A stretch of DNA of 64,000 bases from contig NZ_VRLV01000005.1 of assembly GCF_009760925.1 (NCBI RefSeq), positions 310,001 to 374,000 on the forward strand, written 5' to 3'. The position numbers and the translations under genes are program-made. Below the pieces are notes generated by a model. The model was given only the letters and a program-made list of their open reading frames with translations. It was not told the origin of the DNA and searched no databases. Positions 24,918 to 33,876 of this stretch are shown one piece after another; the stretch's first letter is position 1; every line of letters begins with the position of its first letter. The DNA comes from Nonomuraea typhae. Its GTDB lineage: Bacteria; Actinomycetota; Actinomycetes; Streptosporangiales; Streptosporangiaceae.

Positions 24918-27215
24918 TCAGTTGGCCGGGGTGATGGGCCGGTTGCCCCCGTCCATCTCGAACATCTCGAACGGGTCGCCGCCACCGTCATCCGGCGGCC
25001 CGTCCCCGTCCCCCGGCTCCTCGTCCTTCTCGACCCGCTTGGGCGCGCAGATGTCGCCACAGCCGCCGAAGCGCTCCATGTTGACCGGATGGAACTCGGC
25101 CGGCTCGACCCCCTTCAGGGCGTCGATCATGGACTGCTTCCAGATGGGCCCGGAGATCGAGGCGCCGTACACGTACCCGTACGGCCGGCCGCCGATGGTG
25201 ACCCCGATCAGGTCGTGGCTGAAGGCGCCGCGCGGGTCGCCGATGCTGACCGCGGAGGCCAGGTTGGGCGTGTAGCCGGCGAACCAGGCGGCGGTGTAGC
25301 CGTCGGTGGTGCCGGTCTTGCCCGCCGCGTCGCGGCCGATGCCGCCGACGCCGCTCATGGTGCCCTTGGTGAAGACGCCGGACAGGATGCCGTTGACGGC
25401 GTCGGCGACCTCCTCTTCCAGGACCCGCGAGCACTTCGGCTTGAACCGCTGGGCCTTGCCGAAGCGGTCGACGATCTCGGTGATGGCCAGGGGCTTGCAG
25501 TACATGCCGCGCGAGGCGAAGACGGCGTAGGTGCTGGAGACGGTGACCGGGTCGGTCTCGTTGATGCCGAGGGTGAAGGTCTCGAACTCCTTCAGCGGCT
25601 GGCCGTCGGCGCGCTTGAGGCCGAGCTTCTTGGCCATTTTGACCGTCTTGCACAGGCCGACGCGCTCTTCGAGCTTCATGAAGAAGGTGTTGACCGAGCC
25701 CCAGGTGCCGGACTGCAGCGTCTTGAAGCCGCCGCCGCCCTCGCTGGAGTTGCGTACCTGGTGGGAGGGCTCGCCGACGCGGTTGCCCTTGCAGTCGCGG
25801 AAGGCGCCGTAGCTGGGCGCGTTGTAGCCGGCGGGCGACGGGAAGCCGTCGTTGTACTTGTAGCCCTCTTCGAGCGCGGCGGCCAGCGTGTACGGCTTGG
25901 CGGTGGAGCCCTGCTGGAAGCCCCCGCCACCGCCGTGCTTGGCGTCGGCCACCACGTTGTAGCTCATTTCGTTCTTCTTCTTGTTGTTGCCGAACTTCCG
26001 GCTGGCGGCCATCGCCTTGATCTCACCGGTGCCGGGCACGACCATCGCCTGGGAAGCGACCGGCTTGTCCTTGGTGCTGACCCACTTCTTGATCGCCTTG
26101 TCGGCGGCCTTCTGCATCTGCGGGTCGATCGTGGTCTTGATCGTCAGGCCACCGCGCTGGAGGCGCTTCTTGCGCTCTTCCGGGGTCTTGCCGAACTCCT
26201 CGTTGTTGAGGATCTCGTGCTGCACGTAGAGGCAGAAGTACGGATAAGGGCTGGTCTCGCAGCCTCCGGGGAACTTCGTGTCCTTGTAGCCGAGCTTGGT
26301 GGTCTTGGCGGCGTCGGCCTCGGGCTTGGTGATCTTCCCGCGCAGGACCATGGTGTCCAGGACGAGGTTGCGCCGATCCAGGAGCGCGGCGCGCGAGTCC
26401 TTGCTGACGTTGGGGTCGGTCCTGTTGGGGTTCTGTACGGCTCCCGCCAGCGTGGCAGCCTCGACGAGGTTGAGCTCGCTGGCCGACTTGCCGAAGAAGC
26501 GCTTGGAGGCGGCCTGGATGCCGTAGGCGCCGGCCCCGAAGTAGGCGATGTTGAAGTACTTCTCCAGGATCTGGTCCTTGTTGTACTTCTTCTCGATCGC
26601 CAGGGCGTAGCGCAGCTCGTTCAGCTTGCGGGAGAAGGTGGGCGCGATGGCCGCGGCCCGCTCGGCGTCGGTCTCGGCGGCGTTGAACAGCACCTGCTTG
26701 ACGTACTGCTGCGTGATGGAGGAGCCGCCCTGGGTCACGCCGCCGGAGGTCATGTTCTTGAGCAGCGCGCGGATGGTGCCCTCGATGTCGATGGGACCGT
26801 GCTCGTAGTAGCGGTAGTCCTCGATCGCGATCAGCGCGTCCTTCATGATCGGCGCGACCTTGTCGAGGGTGGTCGACTGGCGGTTCTCGAAGTAGAACTG
26901 GGCGATCTGCTTGCCCTTGGCATCCTTGAGGATGGTGCGTTCGGGCAGCGGAGGCTCGTCGAGGTTCTCCGGCTTGAGGTTGAGATCCTCCATGGCGGAC
27001 TTGGCCGTCACACCGGCGCCGCCTACGGCGGGCAGCGCGATGGCGGCCGCCAGCACACCCGCGGCCGCCCCGGCCGCGATCAGCCGGATGACGTTCGTGA
27101 ACGGTGATGAACGATCTTTGCCCTGAGCTTGCACAGCACCAAGAGTACGTCGAAAGAGTGACGTTATCGGTAACCGAACCCCATTTCGCCTTGACTGGTT
27201 GGGGTGACTAGTCAT
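24918..27215 (-). CDS. Class A penicillin-binding protein (PonA-type transglycosylase/transpeptidase)
   Basis: This bifunctional peptidoglycan synthase of 765 aa has an N-terminal membrane anchor at about 42-65. The GT51 glycosyltransferase domain has catalytic Glu132 in IEDYRYYEHG and GGSSITQQYVKQ. The transpeptidase domain has Ser437 in GSTAK, a Ser-x-Asn box (GSVN) and the KTGTT box. An acidic Pro/Gly-rich tail follows, with no PASTA domain. It is divergent from the WhiB-like gene, an order conserved with M. tuberculosis ponA2/whiB4. GTG 27133 (VQAQGKD) is a possible shorter start. Confidence 0.93.
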   Translation of the reverse strand: MTSHPNQSRRNGVRLPITSLFRRTLGAVQAQGKDRSSPFTNVIRLIAAGAAAGVLAAAIALPAVGGAGVTAKSAMEDLNLKPENLDEPPLPERTILKDAKGKQIAQFYFENRQSTTLDKVAPIMKDALIAIEDYRYYEHGPIDIEGTIRALLKNMTSGGVTQGGSSITQQYVKQVLFNAAETDAERAAAIAPTFSRKLNELRYALAIEKKYNKDQILEKYFNIAYFGAGAYGIQAASKRFFGKSASELNLVEAATLAGAVQNPNRTDPNVSKDSRAALLDRRNLVLDTMVLRGKITKPEADAAKTTKLGYKDTKFPGGCETSPYPYFCLYVQHEILNNEEFGKTPEERKKRLQRGGLTIKTTIDPQMQKAADKAIKKWVSTKDKPVASQAMVVPGTGEIKAMAASRKFGNNKKKNEMSYNVVADAKHGGGGGFQQGSTAKPYTLAAALEEGYKYNDGFPSPAGYNAPSYGAFRDCKGNRVGEPSHQVRNSSEGGGGFKTLQSGTWGSVNTFFMKLEERVGLCKTVKMAKKLGLKRADGQPLKEFETFTLGINETDPVTVSSTYAVFASRGMYCKPLAITEIVDRFGKAQRFKPKCSRVLEEEVADAVNGILSGVFTKGTMSGVGGIGRDAAGKTGTTDGYTAAWFAGYTPNLASAVSIGDPRGAFSHDLIGVTIGGRPYGYVYGASISGPIWKQSMIDALKGVEPAEFHPVNMERFGGCGDICAPKRVEKDEEPGDGDGPPDDGGGDPFEMFEMDGGNRPITPAN

Positions 27216-27375
27216 TCCCGGTCAACACTCGGGCGAGAAATTGGTCCTCTGGGGTCTGTCGGCCCGAACGTCTCGTTGCATACGTTCTCCTCTGCGGCAA
27301 CTGAATACGGAGGCTCGGCGCCCGCGCCCGTCGGCCCCAAGTGACGACTGACCACCTAAGGGGAGTGGGGTCGAA

Positions 27376-27672
27376 ATGTGGATCACGGATTGGACCTCCC
27401 GTGCCGCCTGTCGAGGTGCGGATCCGGACGCGCTGTTCGTCCAGGGAGCCGCGCAGAACAGGGCTAAGCTGATCTGCCGAGGATGCCCGGTCCGTACCGA
27501 ATGCCTCGCCGATGCGCTCGACAACCGCATCGAGTTCGGGGTGTGGGGCGGTATGACGGAGCGGGAACGGCGGGCGCTGCTGCGGCGGCGGCCTGATGTG
27601 GACTCGTGGCGGGAGCTGCTCGAGTCCGCCAAGGAAGAGTACGAACGGACTAACGAGCTGATCGCAGGCTGA
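27376..27672 (+). CDS. wblA: WhiB-family iron-sulfur regulator (WblA/WhiB4-type by synteny)
   Basis: This 98-aa Wbl protein has the four cluster ligands Cys12, Cys34, Cys37 and Cys43 (CRGCPVRTEC) and the GVWGG turn followed by a basic TERERRALLRRR segment. Flanking a class A PBP gene on one side and two ArsA-like ATPases on the other is the arrangement of Streptomyces wblA and mycobacterial whiB4. Those proteins sense redox/NO and control development, antibiotic production or oxidative stress. Confidence 0.9.
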   Translation: MWITDWTSRAACRGADPDALFVQGAAQNRAKLICRGCPVRTECLADALDNRIEFGVWGGMTERERRALLRRRPDVDSWRELLESAKEEYERTNELIAG

Positions 27673-27686
27673 TCCCTGCCCCGGAA

Positions 27687-27712
27687 GCACGGCCGGCGCA
27701 CGCCGGCCGTGC
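27687..27712. terminator. Bidirectional terminator after wblA
   Basis: A 12-bp perfect stem (GCACGGCCGGCG with its complement) and a 2-base loop, followed by TTTC, lie between two converging genes. Confidence 0.85.
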
Positions 27713-27714
27713 TT

Positions 27715-28848
27715 TCATGCTCCGGTCGCCAGGAGTTCCCCGATCTCGTGCAGACCCGCGAGGTCGTGAACGTCCTGCGACATGGCCCGGACCTGGACGA
27801 CAGGCACGGTGGGGTGGGCTGAGACGAAGTGCTCCCGCTCCCTGTGCTCGCGGGCCGCGAGCTGCATCCGCCCGGTGTGGAGCCGCAACACGGCGGCGGT
27901 CAGCTCGTGCTCGCCTCTGGCTTCCAGGTCCTCCGCCGCGGCGGCGCTGCGTGCCGCCGAGAGCCCGGCGGCGGGTGAGACGTGCACGCGGTTGACCACG
28001 AGCCCGGCCAGCGGCATGCGCTCCTCCGCGAGCCGTTCGACGAAGTAGGACGCTTCCCGCATCGCGTCCCGCTCGGGCGCGGCCACGACCACGAAGGCGG
28101 TGCCGGGCGCCTGGAGCAGCCGGTAGGTCATCTCGGCCCGCTGCCGGAACCCGCCGAAGACCGCGTCCAGCGCCGAGACGAACGTCTGCAGGTCCTTCAG
28201 CACCTGCGCGCCCAGCAGCTTGGTCATGGCCCCGGCCACGAGCCCGAATCCGGCGTTGAGCAACCGGAAGGCACTGCGTCCCCCGGCCTTCGCCGGAGCG
28301 GTGAGCAGCTTGATGAAGCGCCCGTCGAGGAAGCGGCCGAGCCGTTCCGGGGCGTCGAGGAAGTCCAGCGCGGAGCGCGACGGCGGCGTGTCCACGATGA
28401 TCAGGTCCCACTCGTCGGAGCGGCGCAGCTGCCCGAGCTTCTCCATCGCCATGTACTCCTGCGTGCCGGAGAAGCTGGACGACAGCGACTGGTAGAAGGG
28501 GTTCGACAGGATCTGCCGGGCGCGCTCCGGGTCGGCGTGCGCCTCGATGATCTCGTCGAAGGTCCGCTTCATGTCGAGCATCATGGCGAAGAGCCGGCCG
28601 CCGCTCGCGTCGGCGGTGTGCACGAGCCTGGGGGTGTTGTCCAGCTCGGTCAGGCCCATGGACTGCGCCAGGCGGCGCGCGGGATCCACGGTCAGCACGA
28701 CCGCGCACCGGCCGCGCTCGGCGGCGCGCAGCCCCAGGGCGGCGGCGGTGGTGGTCTTGCCGACGCCGCCGGCGCCGCAGCAGACGATGATGCGGGTGCC
28801 GCCGTCGTCGAGGATGGCGTCGATGTCGAGGGGGGTCGGCGTCTTCAT
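27715..28848 (-). CDS. ArsA/Get3-type ATPase, BagB-like subunit
   Basis: This 377-aa protein has the deviant P-loop GAGGVGKTTTAAAL near residue 26, the Switch I TVDPARRLAQS and the DTPPSRSALDFLD segment. It corresponds by order to Rv3680 (BagB), which works with Rv3679 (BagA) as a soluble ATPase related to ArsA and Get3 and tied to glycerol/stress tolerance in mycobacteria. Its ATG overlaps the stop of the BagA-like gene. Confidence 0.9.
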   Translation of the reverse strand: MKTPTPLDIDAILDDGGTRIIVCCGAGGVGKTTTAAALGLRAAERGRCAVVLTVDPARRLAQSMGLTELDNTPRLVHTADASGGRLFAMMLDMKRTFDEIIEAHADPERARQILSNPFYQSLSSSFSGTQEYMAMEKLGQLRRSDEWDLIIVDTPPSRSALDFLDAPERLGRFLDGRFIKLLTAPAKAGGRSAFRLLNAGFGLVAGAMTKLLGAQVLKDLQTFVSALDAVFGGFRQRAEMTYRLLQAPGTAFVVVAAPERDAMREASYFVERLAEERMPLAGLVVNRVHVSPAAGLSAARSAAAAEDLEARGEHELTAAVLRLHTGRMQLAAREHREREHFVSAHPTVPVVQVRAMSQDVHDLAGLHEIGELLATGA

Positions 28849-29846
28849 GCGGCTCCCTGGGTGCGGATGCTCTCGGCCAGCTCGTACAGTCCGGCCAGGT
28901 CCACCCCGTCGGCCAGCAGCGGCAGCTCGTAGCGGGGCAGCTCGACCTGGGTGAGCGAGCGGCGTTCCGCCTGTTCGATCTCGGTACGGCGGGCGTGCTC
29001 GACGACCTCTGCCATCAGCGACTCGGCCACGGCCGTGGCGTCGGCTCCGTCGGCCAGCCCGGCGGCCTTGAGGCCGAGTGTGAGTTCGCCCACGTCGAAT
29101 CGGCCCTTGACAGCCGAGTCAAGTGCGGTTTGCGGAAGGAGTGATTCACGCACCATATTGAGGAAAATTCCGCCTGCCGGAAGTCCGGCAGAACGCAATT
29201 CGGCGACGCCGTCCAGCGTCTCCTGAACGGGCATCTCCTCCAGAAGAGTGACGAAGTGCACAGCCGTCTCCGGCGACTTCACCACCCCGCTCACCAGGTC
29301 GGAGTGGTTCTTGATCGGCCCCATCTTGGCCAGCCCGGCGACTTCCTGGGTCACGTTGAGAAAGCGGGTGATCCGGCCGGTCGGCGGCGCGTCCAGGACG
29401 ACCGCGTCGTACACCCGTTTGCCGTTCTTGGCCTTCCTGCGCACCGCCTCGGTGGTCTTGCCGGTGACCAGCACGTCGCGGAAGCCGGGGGCGACGGTGG
29501 TGGCGAAGTCCACGATGCCCATCCGGGTCAGCGCGCGTCCGGCGCGGCGCATGCCGTAGAACATCTCCATGTAGTCGAGCATGGCCTCTTCCGGGTCGAC
29601 GGCCAGCGCGTACACGTCACCGCCGCCGGGGGCCACCGCGATCTTGCGCTCCTGGTAGGGAAGCGGCGGCAGGTCGAAGATCTGTGCTATGCCCTGTCTG
29701 CCCTCGACCTCGACGAGCAGGACCTTGCGCCCGCCCGCCGCCAGCGCGAGGGCCAGGGCCGCGGCCACGGTCGTCTTGCCCGTGCCGCCCTTGCCGGTGA
29801 CCACGTGCAGTCGCACGCCGTCCCAATCGGTGTCCCGAGAGTCCAC
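28845..29846 (-). CDS. ArsA/Get3-type ATPase, BagA-like subunit
   Basis: This 333-aa protein has the P-loop GKGGTGKTTVAAALALALA at about residue 18, VEVEGRQGIAQIF in the switch region and DAPPTGRITRFLN. It is the upstream partner of the BagB-like gene with an ATGA overlap. The pair is expected to form a cytosolic heteromer. Confidence 0.9.
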   Translation of the reverse strand: MDSRDTDWDGVRLHVVTGKGGTGKTTVAAALALALAAGGRKVLLVEVEGRQGIAQIFDLPPLPYQERKIAVAPGGGDVYALAVDPEEAMLDYMEMFYGMRRAGRALTRMGIVDFATTVAPGFRDVLVTGKTTEAVRRKAKNGKRVYDAVVLDAPPTGRITRFLNVTQEVAGLAKMGPIKNHSDLVSGVVKSPETAVHFVTLLEEMPVQETLDGVAELRSAGLPAGGIFLNMVRESLLPQTALDSAVKGRFDVGELTLGLKAAGLADGADATAVAESLMAEVVEHARRTEIEQAERRSLTQVELPRYELPLLADGVDLAGLYELAESIRTQGAA

Positions 29847-29991
29847 GACTCGAGGCTACCTGTCAGTCACTTCCTGCCGACTCCTGCGGAGGCTTTGAGC
29901 TAGCTCACACTCCCGACTCCGTCGTGAGCGTGAGCTGAAGCTACTGTGTTTGATGGTTCCCTCGCTGCGCTCGGTCACTACGCTGATCCGC

Positions 29992-30147
29992 ATGAAGAAA
30001 TGGGAGTACCTCACCGCGCCCCTCCTGATCCACAACACCAAGATGATCCTGGACAACTTCGGGTCCGACGGCTGGGAACTGGTGCAGATCGTGCCCGGTC
30101 CCAACGCCGAGAACCTGGTGGCCTACTTCAAGCGGGAGAAGGCGTGA
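29992..30147 (+). CDS. DUF4177 family small protein
   Basis: This 51-aa protein (MKKWEYLTAPLL..., GSDGWELVQIV, YFKRE) matches the DUF4177 pattern of a short beta-alpha-beta unit with a W-E-L core. ATG 29992 is the natural start. It overlaps the RidA gene by GTGA. Function unknown. Confidence 0.85.
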   Translation: MKKWEYLTAPLLIHNTKMILDNFGSDGWELVQIVPGPNAENLVAYFKREKA

Positions 30148-30602
30148 CCCCCGAGCAGAAGATCGCGGACCTCGGGCTGACCCTGCCCGAGGTGGTGCCG
30201 CCGCTGGCGGCCTACGTCCCGGCCGTGCGCTCGGGCGACTACGTCTACACCTCGGGCCAGGTGCCCATGGTGGACGGCAAGCTGGTCGGCTCCGGCAAGG
30301 TCGGCGCCGACGTCACCGCGGAGGAGGCGGCCGGGCACGCCCGCATCTGCGCTCTGAACGCGATCGCCGCGCTGAAGTCGCAGGTCGGCGACCTGAGCAA
30401 GGTGGTGCGGATCGTCAAGGTCGTGGTCTTCGTGGCCAGCGACCCCGAGTTCACCGCGCAGCCGAGCGTGGGCAACGGGGCCAGCGAGCTGCTGCGCGAG
30501 GTCTTCGGCGAGTCGGGGGTGCACGCCAGGAGCGCCGTGGGCGTGGCCGCCCTCCCGCTGGGGGCCTCGGTCGAGGTGGAGCTGATCGCCGAAGTTTCCT
30601 AA
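30144..30602 (+). CDS. RidA/YjgF-family protein
   Basis: This 152-aa protein has the RidA fold features: YVPAVRSGDYVYTSGQVPMVDGKL, AEEAAGHARICALNAIAAL, VVRIVKVVVFVAS and ARSAVGVAALPLGASVEVELIAEV, with the substrate-binding Arg in ARSAVG. RidA proteins hydrolyse reactive enamine/imine intermediates. Translationally coupled to the DUF4177 gene. Confidence 0.92.
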   Translation: MTPEQKIADLGLTLPEVVPPLAAYVPAVRSGDYVYTSGQVPMVDGKLVGSGKVGADVTAEEAAGHARICALNAIAALKSQVGDLSKVVRIVKVVVFVASDPEFTAQPSVGNGASELLREVFGESGVHARSAVGVAALPLGASVEVELIAEVS

Positions 30603-30651
30603 GGTGCCGGTGTGTCACCATGACCGAGTGATGTTCTAGTTGGAGGTCATC

Positions 30652-31455
30652 GTGGCTGGACTACCGCTGCCTGAAGAGCTCGCCCAGCGGGCTCGCGAGA
30701 TCGACGCCGGACGCCTCGAGCCGGTTCCCGCCAAGGACTCCGCCACCGTGGTACTCCTGCGTGACGGGCTTGAGGTCTACCTCCTGCGCAGGAAGTCCAC
30801 GATGGCGTTCGCCGCCGGGGCCTATGTCTTCCCCGGCGGCTCGGTGGATCCCCGCGACACCGACCACGCCGTCGCGTGGGCCGGGCCGTCCCCGAAGGAG
30901 TGGGGCGAGGTCTTCAACGCCGACGAACGCACCGCCCGCGGACTGGTCTGCGCGGCGGTGCGGGAGACGTTCGAGGAGTCCGGCGTCCTGCTGGCCGGGC
31001 CCGGCGCCGACTCGGTGGTCGAGGACACCACCGGCCCCGGCTGGGAGGCCGACCGGCTGGCCCTGATCGACCGGAGCGTGTCCTTCGCCGACTTCCTCGA
31101 CAAGCGCGGGCTGGTGCTCCGCTCCGACCTGCTGAAACCGTGGTCGCACTGGATCACGCCGGTGATCGAACCGCGCCGCTTCGACACCCGCTTCTTCGTC
31201 GCCGTGCTGCCGCCCGGCCAGCGCACCCGCGACGTGGGCGGCGAGGCCGACAAGGTCGCGTGGAAGCGTCCCGCCGAGGGCCTCGACCTGGCGCACAGGG
31301 GCGAGATCTTCCTCATGCCGCCCACGTATGCCACGTTGCGGGAGTTGTCGGCCTGCGACTCGGTCGCGGAGGCCCTTGCCGTACAGCGGGAGATTGTCAC
31401 TATTCTCCCGAGGGCGGTAGAGATCGAGGGCGAGTGGCGGTTGATGATGCAATGA
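30652..31455 (+). CDS. NUDIX hydrolase
   Basis: This 267-aa protein starts at GTG after GGAGG. The NUDIX region has FPGGSVDPRD and, after an insertion, VRETFEESGVLL, so the box is split by an insert as in NUDT19-like members. CoA or acyl-CoA derivatives are possible substrates; not certain. Its stop overlaps the next start (ATGA). Confidence 0.85.
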   Translation: MAGLPLPEELAQRAREIDAGRLEPVPAKDSATVVLLRDGLEVYLLRRKSTMAFAAGAYVFPGGSVDPRDTDHAVAWAGPSPKEWGEVFNADERTARGLVCAAVRETFEESGVLLAGPGADSVVEDTTGPGWEADRLALIDRSVSFADFLDKRGLVLRSDLLKPWSHWITPVIEPRRFDTRFFVAVLPPGQRTRDVGGEADKVAWKRPAEGLDLAHRGEIFLMPPTYATLRELSACDSVAEALAVQREIVTILPRAVEIEGEWRLMMQ

Positions 31456-32240
31456 GCGGACTTCACATCCCGATCGACACCCCCGACGGCTCCCGTACGG
31501 CACACGCCGAGAACGTGCTGGCTCCCAATCCCGGCATGATGACGCTGGACGGCACCAACACCTGGGTCATCGGCACCGACGAGGTCATGGTGGTCGATCC
31601 GGGGCCCGACGACGCGGCGCACCTCGATCGGGTCGTCCGGCATCTGGGGGAGCGGCGGGTGCGCCAGATCCTGCTGACCCACGGGCACTCTGACCACAGC
31701 GGCGGCGCGCGCCGGTTCGCGGAGCTGGTCGGGGCGCCGGTGCGGGCGCTGGATCCCCGTCATCGGCTGGGCTCCGAGGGGCTGGCCGACGGTGACGTGG
31801 TCGCCGTGGGCGGGGTCGAGCTGCATGTGTACGGCACCCCGGGGCACTCCTTCGACTCCCTGTGCTTCTGGCTGCCGGAGGACCGGGCCATGCTGACCGG
31901 CGACACCGTTCTCGGCCGGGGGACTACGGTCATCGCGCAGGACGGCGGCCTGGCCGACTACCTGCGCAGCCTGGACCGGCTCAGGCAGGCGGCCGAGGAG
32001 CTGGCTGCCGACGCCCTGCTGCCCGGGCACGGCCCGGTGCTCGCCCACCCGATCGGCGCTTTGGACGGATATATCCGGCATCGGCGGGAGAGGCTGGACC
32101 AGATCAGGTCCGCGCAGAAACAGGGAGCCAGAACCCCGCGGGAGATCGTGGAGATCGTCTACGCGGACGTGGACCGGCAGCTCTGGCCCATGGCCGAGAT
32201 CTCGGTCCGGGCCCAACTCGACTACCTGGGCTCGCCCTGA
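31452..32240 (+). CDS. MBL-fold metallohydrolase (LACTB2-like)
   Basis: This 262-aa protein has the metallo-beta-lactamase zinc motif THGHSDHSGG, plus GTPGHSFDS, TGDTVLGRG and PGHGPVL. A C-terminal helix region (YIRHRRERLDQI...) is like that of LACTB2-type nucleases. Homologues sit at this place, next to RidA and the BagAB ATPases, in mycobacteria (Rv3677c). Confidence 0.9.
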   Translation: MSGLHIPIDTPDGSRTAHAENVLAPNPGMMTLDGTNTWVIGTDEVMVVDPGPDDAAHLDRVVRHLGERRVRQILLTHGHSDHSGGARRFAELVGAPVRALDPRHRLGSEGLADGDVVAVGGVELHVYGTPGHSFDSLCFWLPEDRAMLTGDTVLGRGTTVIAQDGGLADYLRSLDRLRQAAEELAADALLPGHGPVLAHPIGALDGYIRHRRERLDQIRSAQKQGARTPREIVEIVYADVDRQLWPMAEISVRAQLDYLGSP

Positions 32241-33346
32241 CGGAAGACGTACCGGCGCCGGTCGAAGTCCAGGGTCCACGCGTAGGACCTCAGGAAGCCG
32301 TTCGACAGCATGGCGTCGATGCGCACGCCGCCGAAGGACCGCCACGGCGTCCTCCTGGACCGCGTGGCCGCCACGAGCAGGTCCTGCCGCGCCAGCGGGC
32401 CCAGCGAGATCGGCGACGGGCTGTCGAAGTGCGGCAGCCCGGCCAGGCGGCGCGGCACGCCCCAGGAGCGGTAGCGGCGGGAGGTGGCCAGCAGGCTCGC
32501 CTGGCGCGGCCCCCGGGGGTCGTCGGCCACGTACACCAGGCCAGAGTCGACGAAAAAGGTGAGGCCGTGGGGGCCGAAGCCGCCGCGGGCGAACATGTAG
32601 TGGTCCGACCAGAGGTAGAACGCGACCTCCGTGCCGGCGGGGCAGGGGCTGCCTCTCGGGGAGAGGACGAGGCGGCCGCCCGGCTGGTCCAGCGTGGTCA
32701 GGAACTGCCGCAGGACGTTCGTGCCGATGATGACCAGGTCCTGGGCGCCGGTGAGGGTGGAAAGGACCGTCACCGGCACGTTCGTCAGCGTCGCGGCCCC
32801 CAGGCGCAGCTCGGCGACGGTGCCGTGGCGGCTGTCGGCGCTGCGCAGCCCCTGGTGGGATCGGCCGCCGGGGAAGGTCTGAACGCCCAGTTCGGCGGCG
32901 CGTCCCGGGCCCAGGACCACGAAGGGAGCGCCGGTGTCGAGGTGGGCCAGGACGTCGATGCCGTCGATGGTCGCCGGTACGGCGGGCAGATAGGGGGCCA
33001 GCTCGTGGTCGGCCAGGGGTAACACGGTGGACTCGCCGAGCCGGACGCCCAGCGGGTGGGTGAGCCGCCGCTCGAGGACGGGCGAGGGTTCCCGGCGGCG
33101 GCGCCGTACGTGCTCGACGGCCCGATCGGGGCGGCCCAGGTGCAGCCAGGCTTCGACGACCGGCTCGTCCAGGGACCGCGGCGCGCCGAGGGCCGCGTAG
33201 TGGGCCAGCGCCTGCTCGTAGGACTGGCACACGTATTCACACAGGAACAGCAGGTGGTCCCGGGTGCGGCCGGGCAGGGTCCGCGCCAGGAGCCGGCAGG
33301 ACTCCACGTCGCCCTCGGACCAGTGACGCCACGCCTGTCTGCTCAT
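32222..33346 (-). CDS. Single-chain aspartic protease with duplicated retropepsin-like lobes
   Basis: In this 374-aa protein two Asp-x-Gly sites occur in similar settings: Asp137 in HLDTGAPFVVLG and Asp267 in FVDSGLVYV. Each is followed by a flap-like stretch and a second hydrophobic motif (VIIGTNVLRQF; DAMLSNGFLRSY) and a final strand. The first ~110 residues are helical. No signal peptide is seen, so it is probably cytosolic. The ATG overlaps the stop of an upstream HTH gene (ATGA), and the 3' end overlaps the convergent MBL gene by 19 bases. Confidence 0.75.
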   Translation of the reverse strand: MSRQAWRHWSEGDVESCRLLARTLPGRTRDHLLFLCEYVCQSYEQALAHYAALGAPRSLDEPVVEAWLHLGRPDRAVEHVRRRRREPSPVLERRLTHPLGVRLGESTVLPLADHELAPYLPAVPATIDGIDVLAHLDTGAPFVVLGPGRAAELGVQTFPGGRSHQGLRSADSRHGTVAELRLGAATLTNVPVTVLSTLTGAQDLVIIGTNVLRQFLTTLDQPGGRLVLSPRGSPCPAGTEVAFYLWSDHYMFARGGFGPHGLTFFVDSGLVYVADDPRGPRQASLLATSRRYRSWGVPRRLAGLPHFDSPSPISLGPLARQDLLVAATRSRRTPWRSFGGVRIDAMLSNGFLRSYAWTLDFDRRRYVFRQGEPR

Positions 33347-33825
33347 GATCCCAGCTCCATGGCGATGGCGACGATCGTCATCAAGGGCACCACGGCATGG
33401 GGGGCGATCGCGTACTCCCCGCGCCGGGGCTGAACCAGCAGGCCAGCGCTCTGCAGGTCCTTGAGGTGGTGGTACAGGTGCCCGGTCGAGGTTTCGCCGA
33501 GGATTTCCTGGAGTTCCCTGCTGGTGCGCGGCTCGTGCAGGACGGCGGCGAGAAGGGCCAGGCGCGGGGCGCTGCCGAGGTGCTCGAGCAAGGTCGCCGC
33601 CGCGGGCCAGTGCGCGGCGGCGACCTCGGCGGCCGGGTGTTCCATCGCCCACAGGTAGTCGCGCTCGCCGAAGCCGGCGGCTCCGCCGTACAGGATCGTG
33701 CCGGGTCTGGACTGGATGAGGGCGAGCAGGTCGGCCGGCGCGGGGCCGGCGGGGGAGCGTCCGCCACCCTCCAGGAGGGCGATGCGGCGTTCGAGTTCCT
33801 CGACGCGTTTTTCCAGCGGGTTCAT
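33343..33825 (-). CDS. ArsR-like winged-helix regulator
   Basis: This 160-aa protein has a short N-terminal coiled coil (EKRVEELERRIALLEGG) and a winged helix at about 80-145: LLEHLGSAPRLALLAAVLHEPRTSRELQEIL, STGHLYHHLKDLQSAGLLVQPRRGEYAI. Co-translated with the aspartic protease, which may be its target or partner. Confidence 0.85.
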   Translation of the reverse strand: MNPLEKRVEELERRIALLEGGGRSPAGPAPADLLALIQSRPGTILYGGAAGFGERDYLWAMEHPAAEVAAAHWPAAATLLEHLGSAPRLALLAAVLHEPRTSRELQEILGETSTGHLYHHLKDLQSAGLLVQPRRGEYAIAPHAVVPLMTIVAIAMELGS

Positions 33826-33876
33826 GGGCGCCTCGATGCTGTTGCTCCGTAATTCCGGAATAACAGAATAGCGGCT

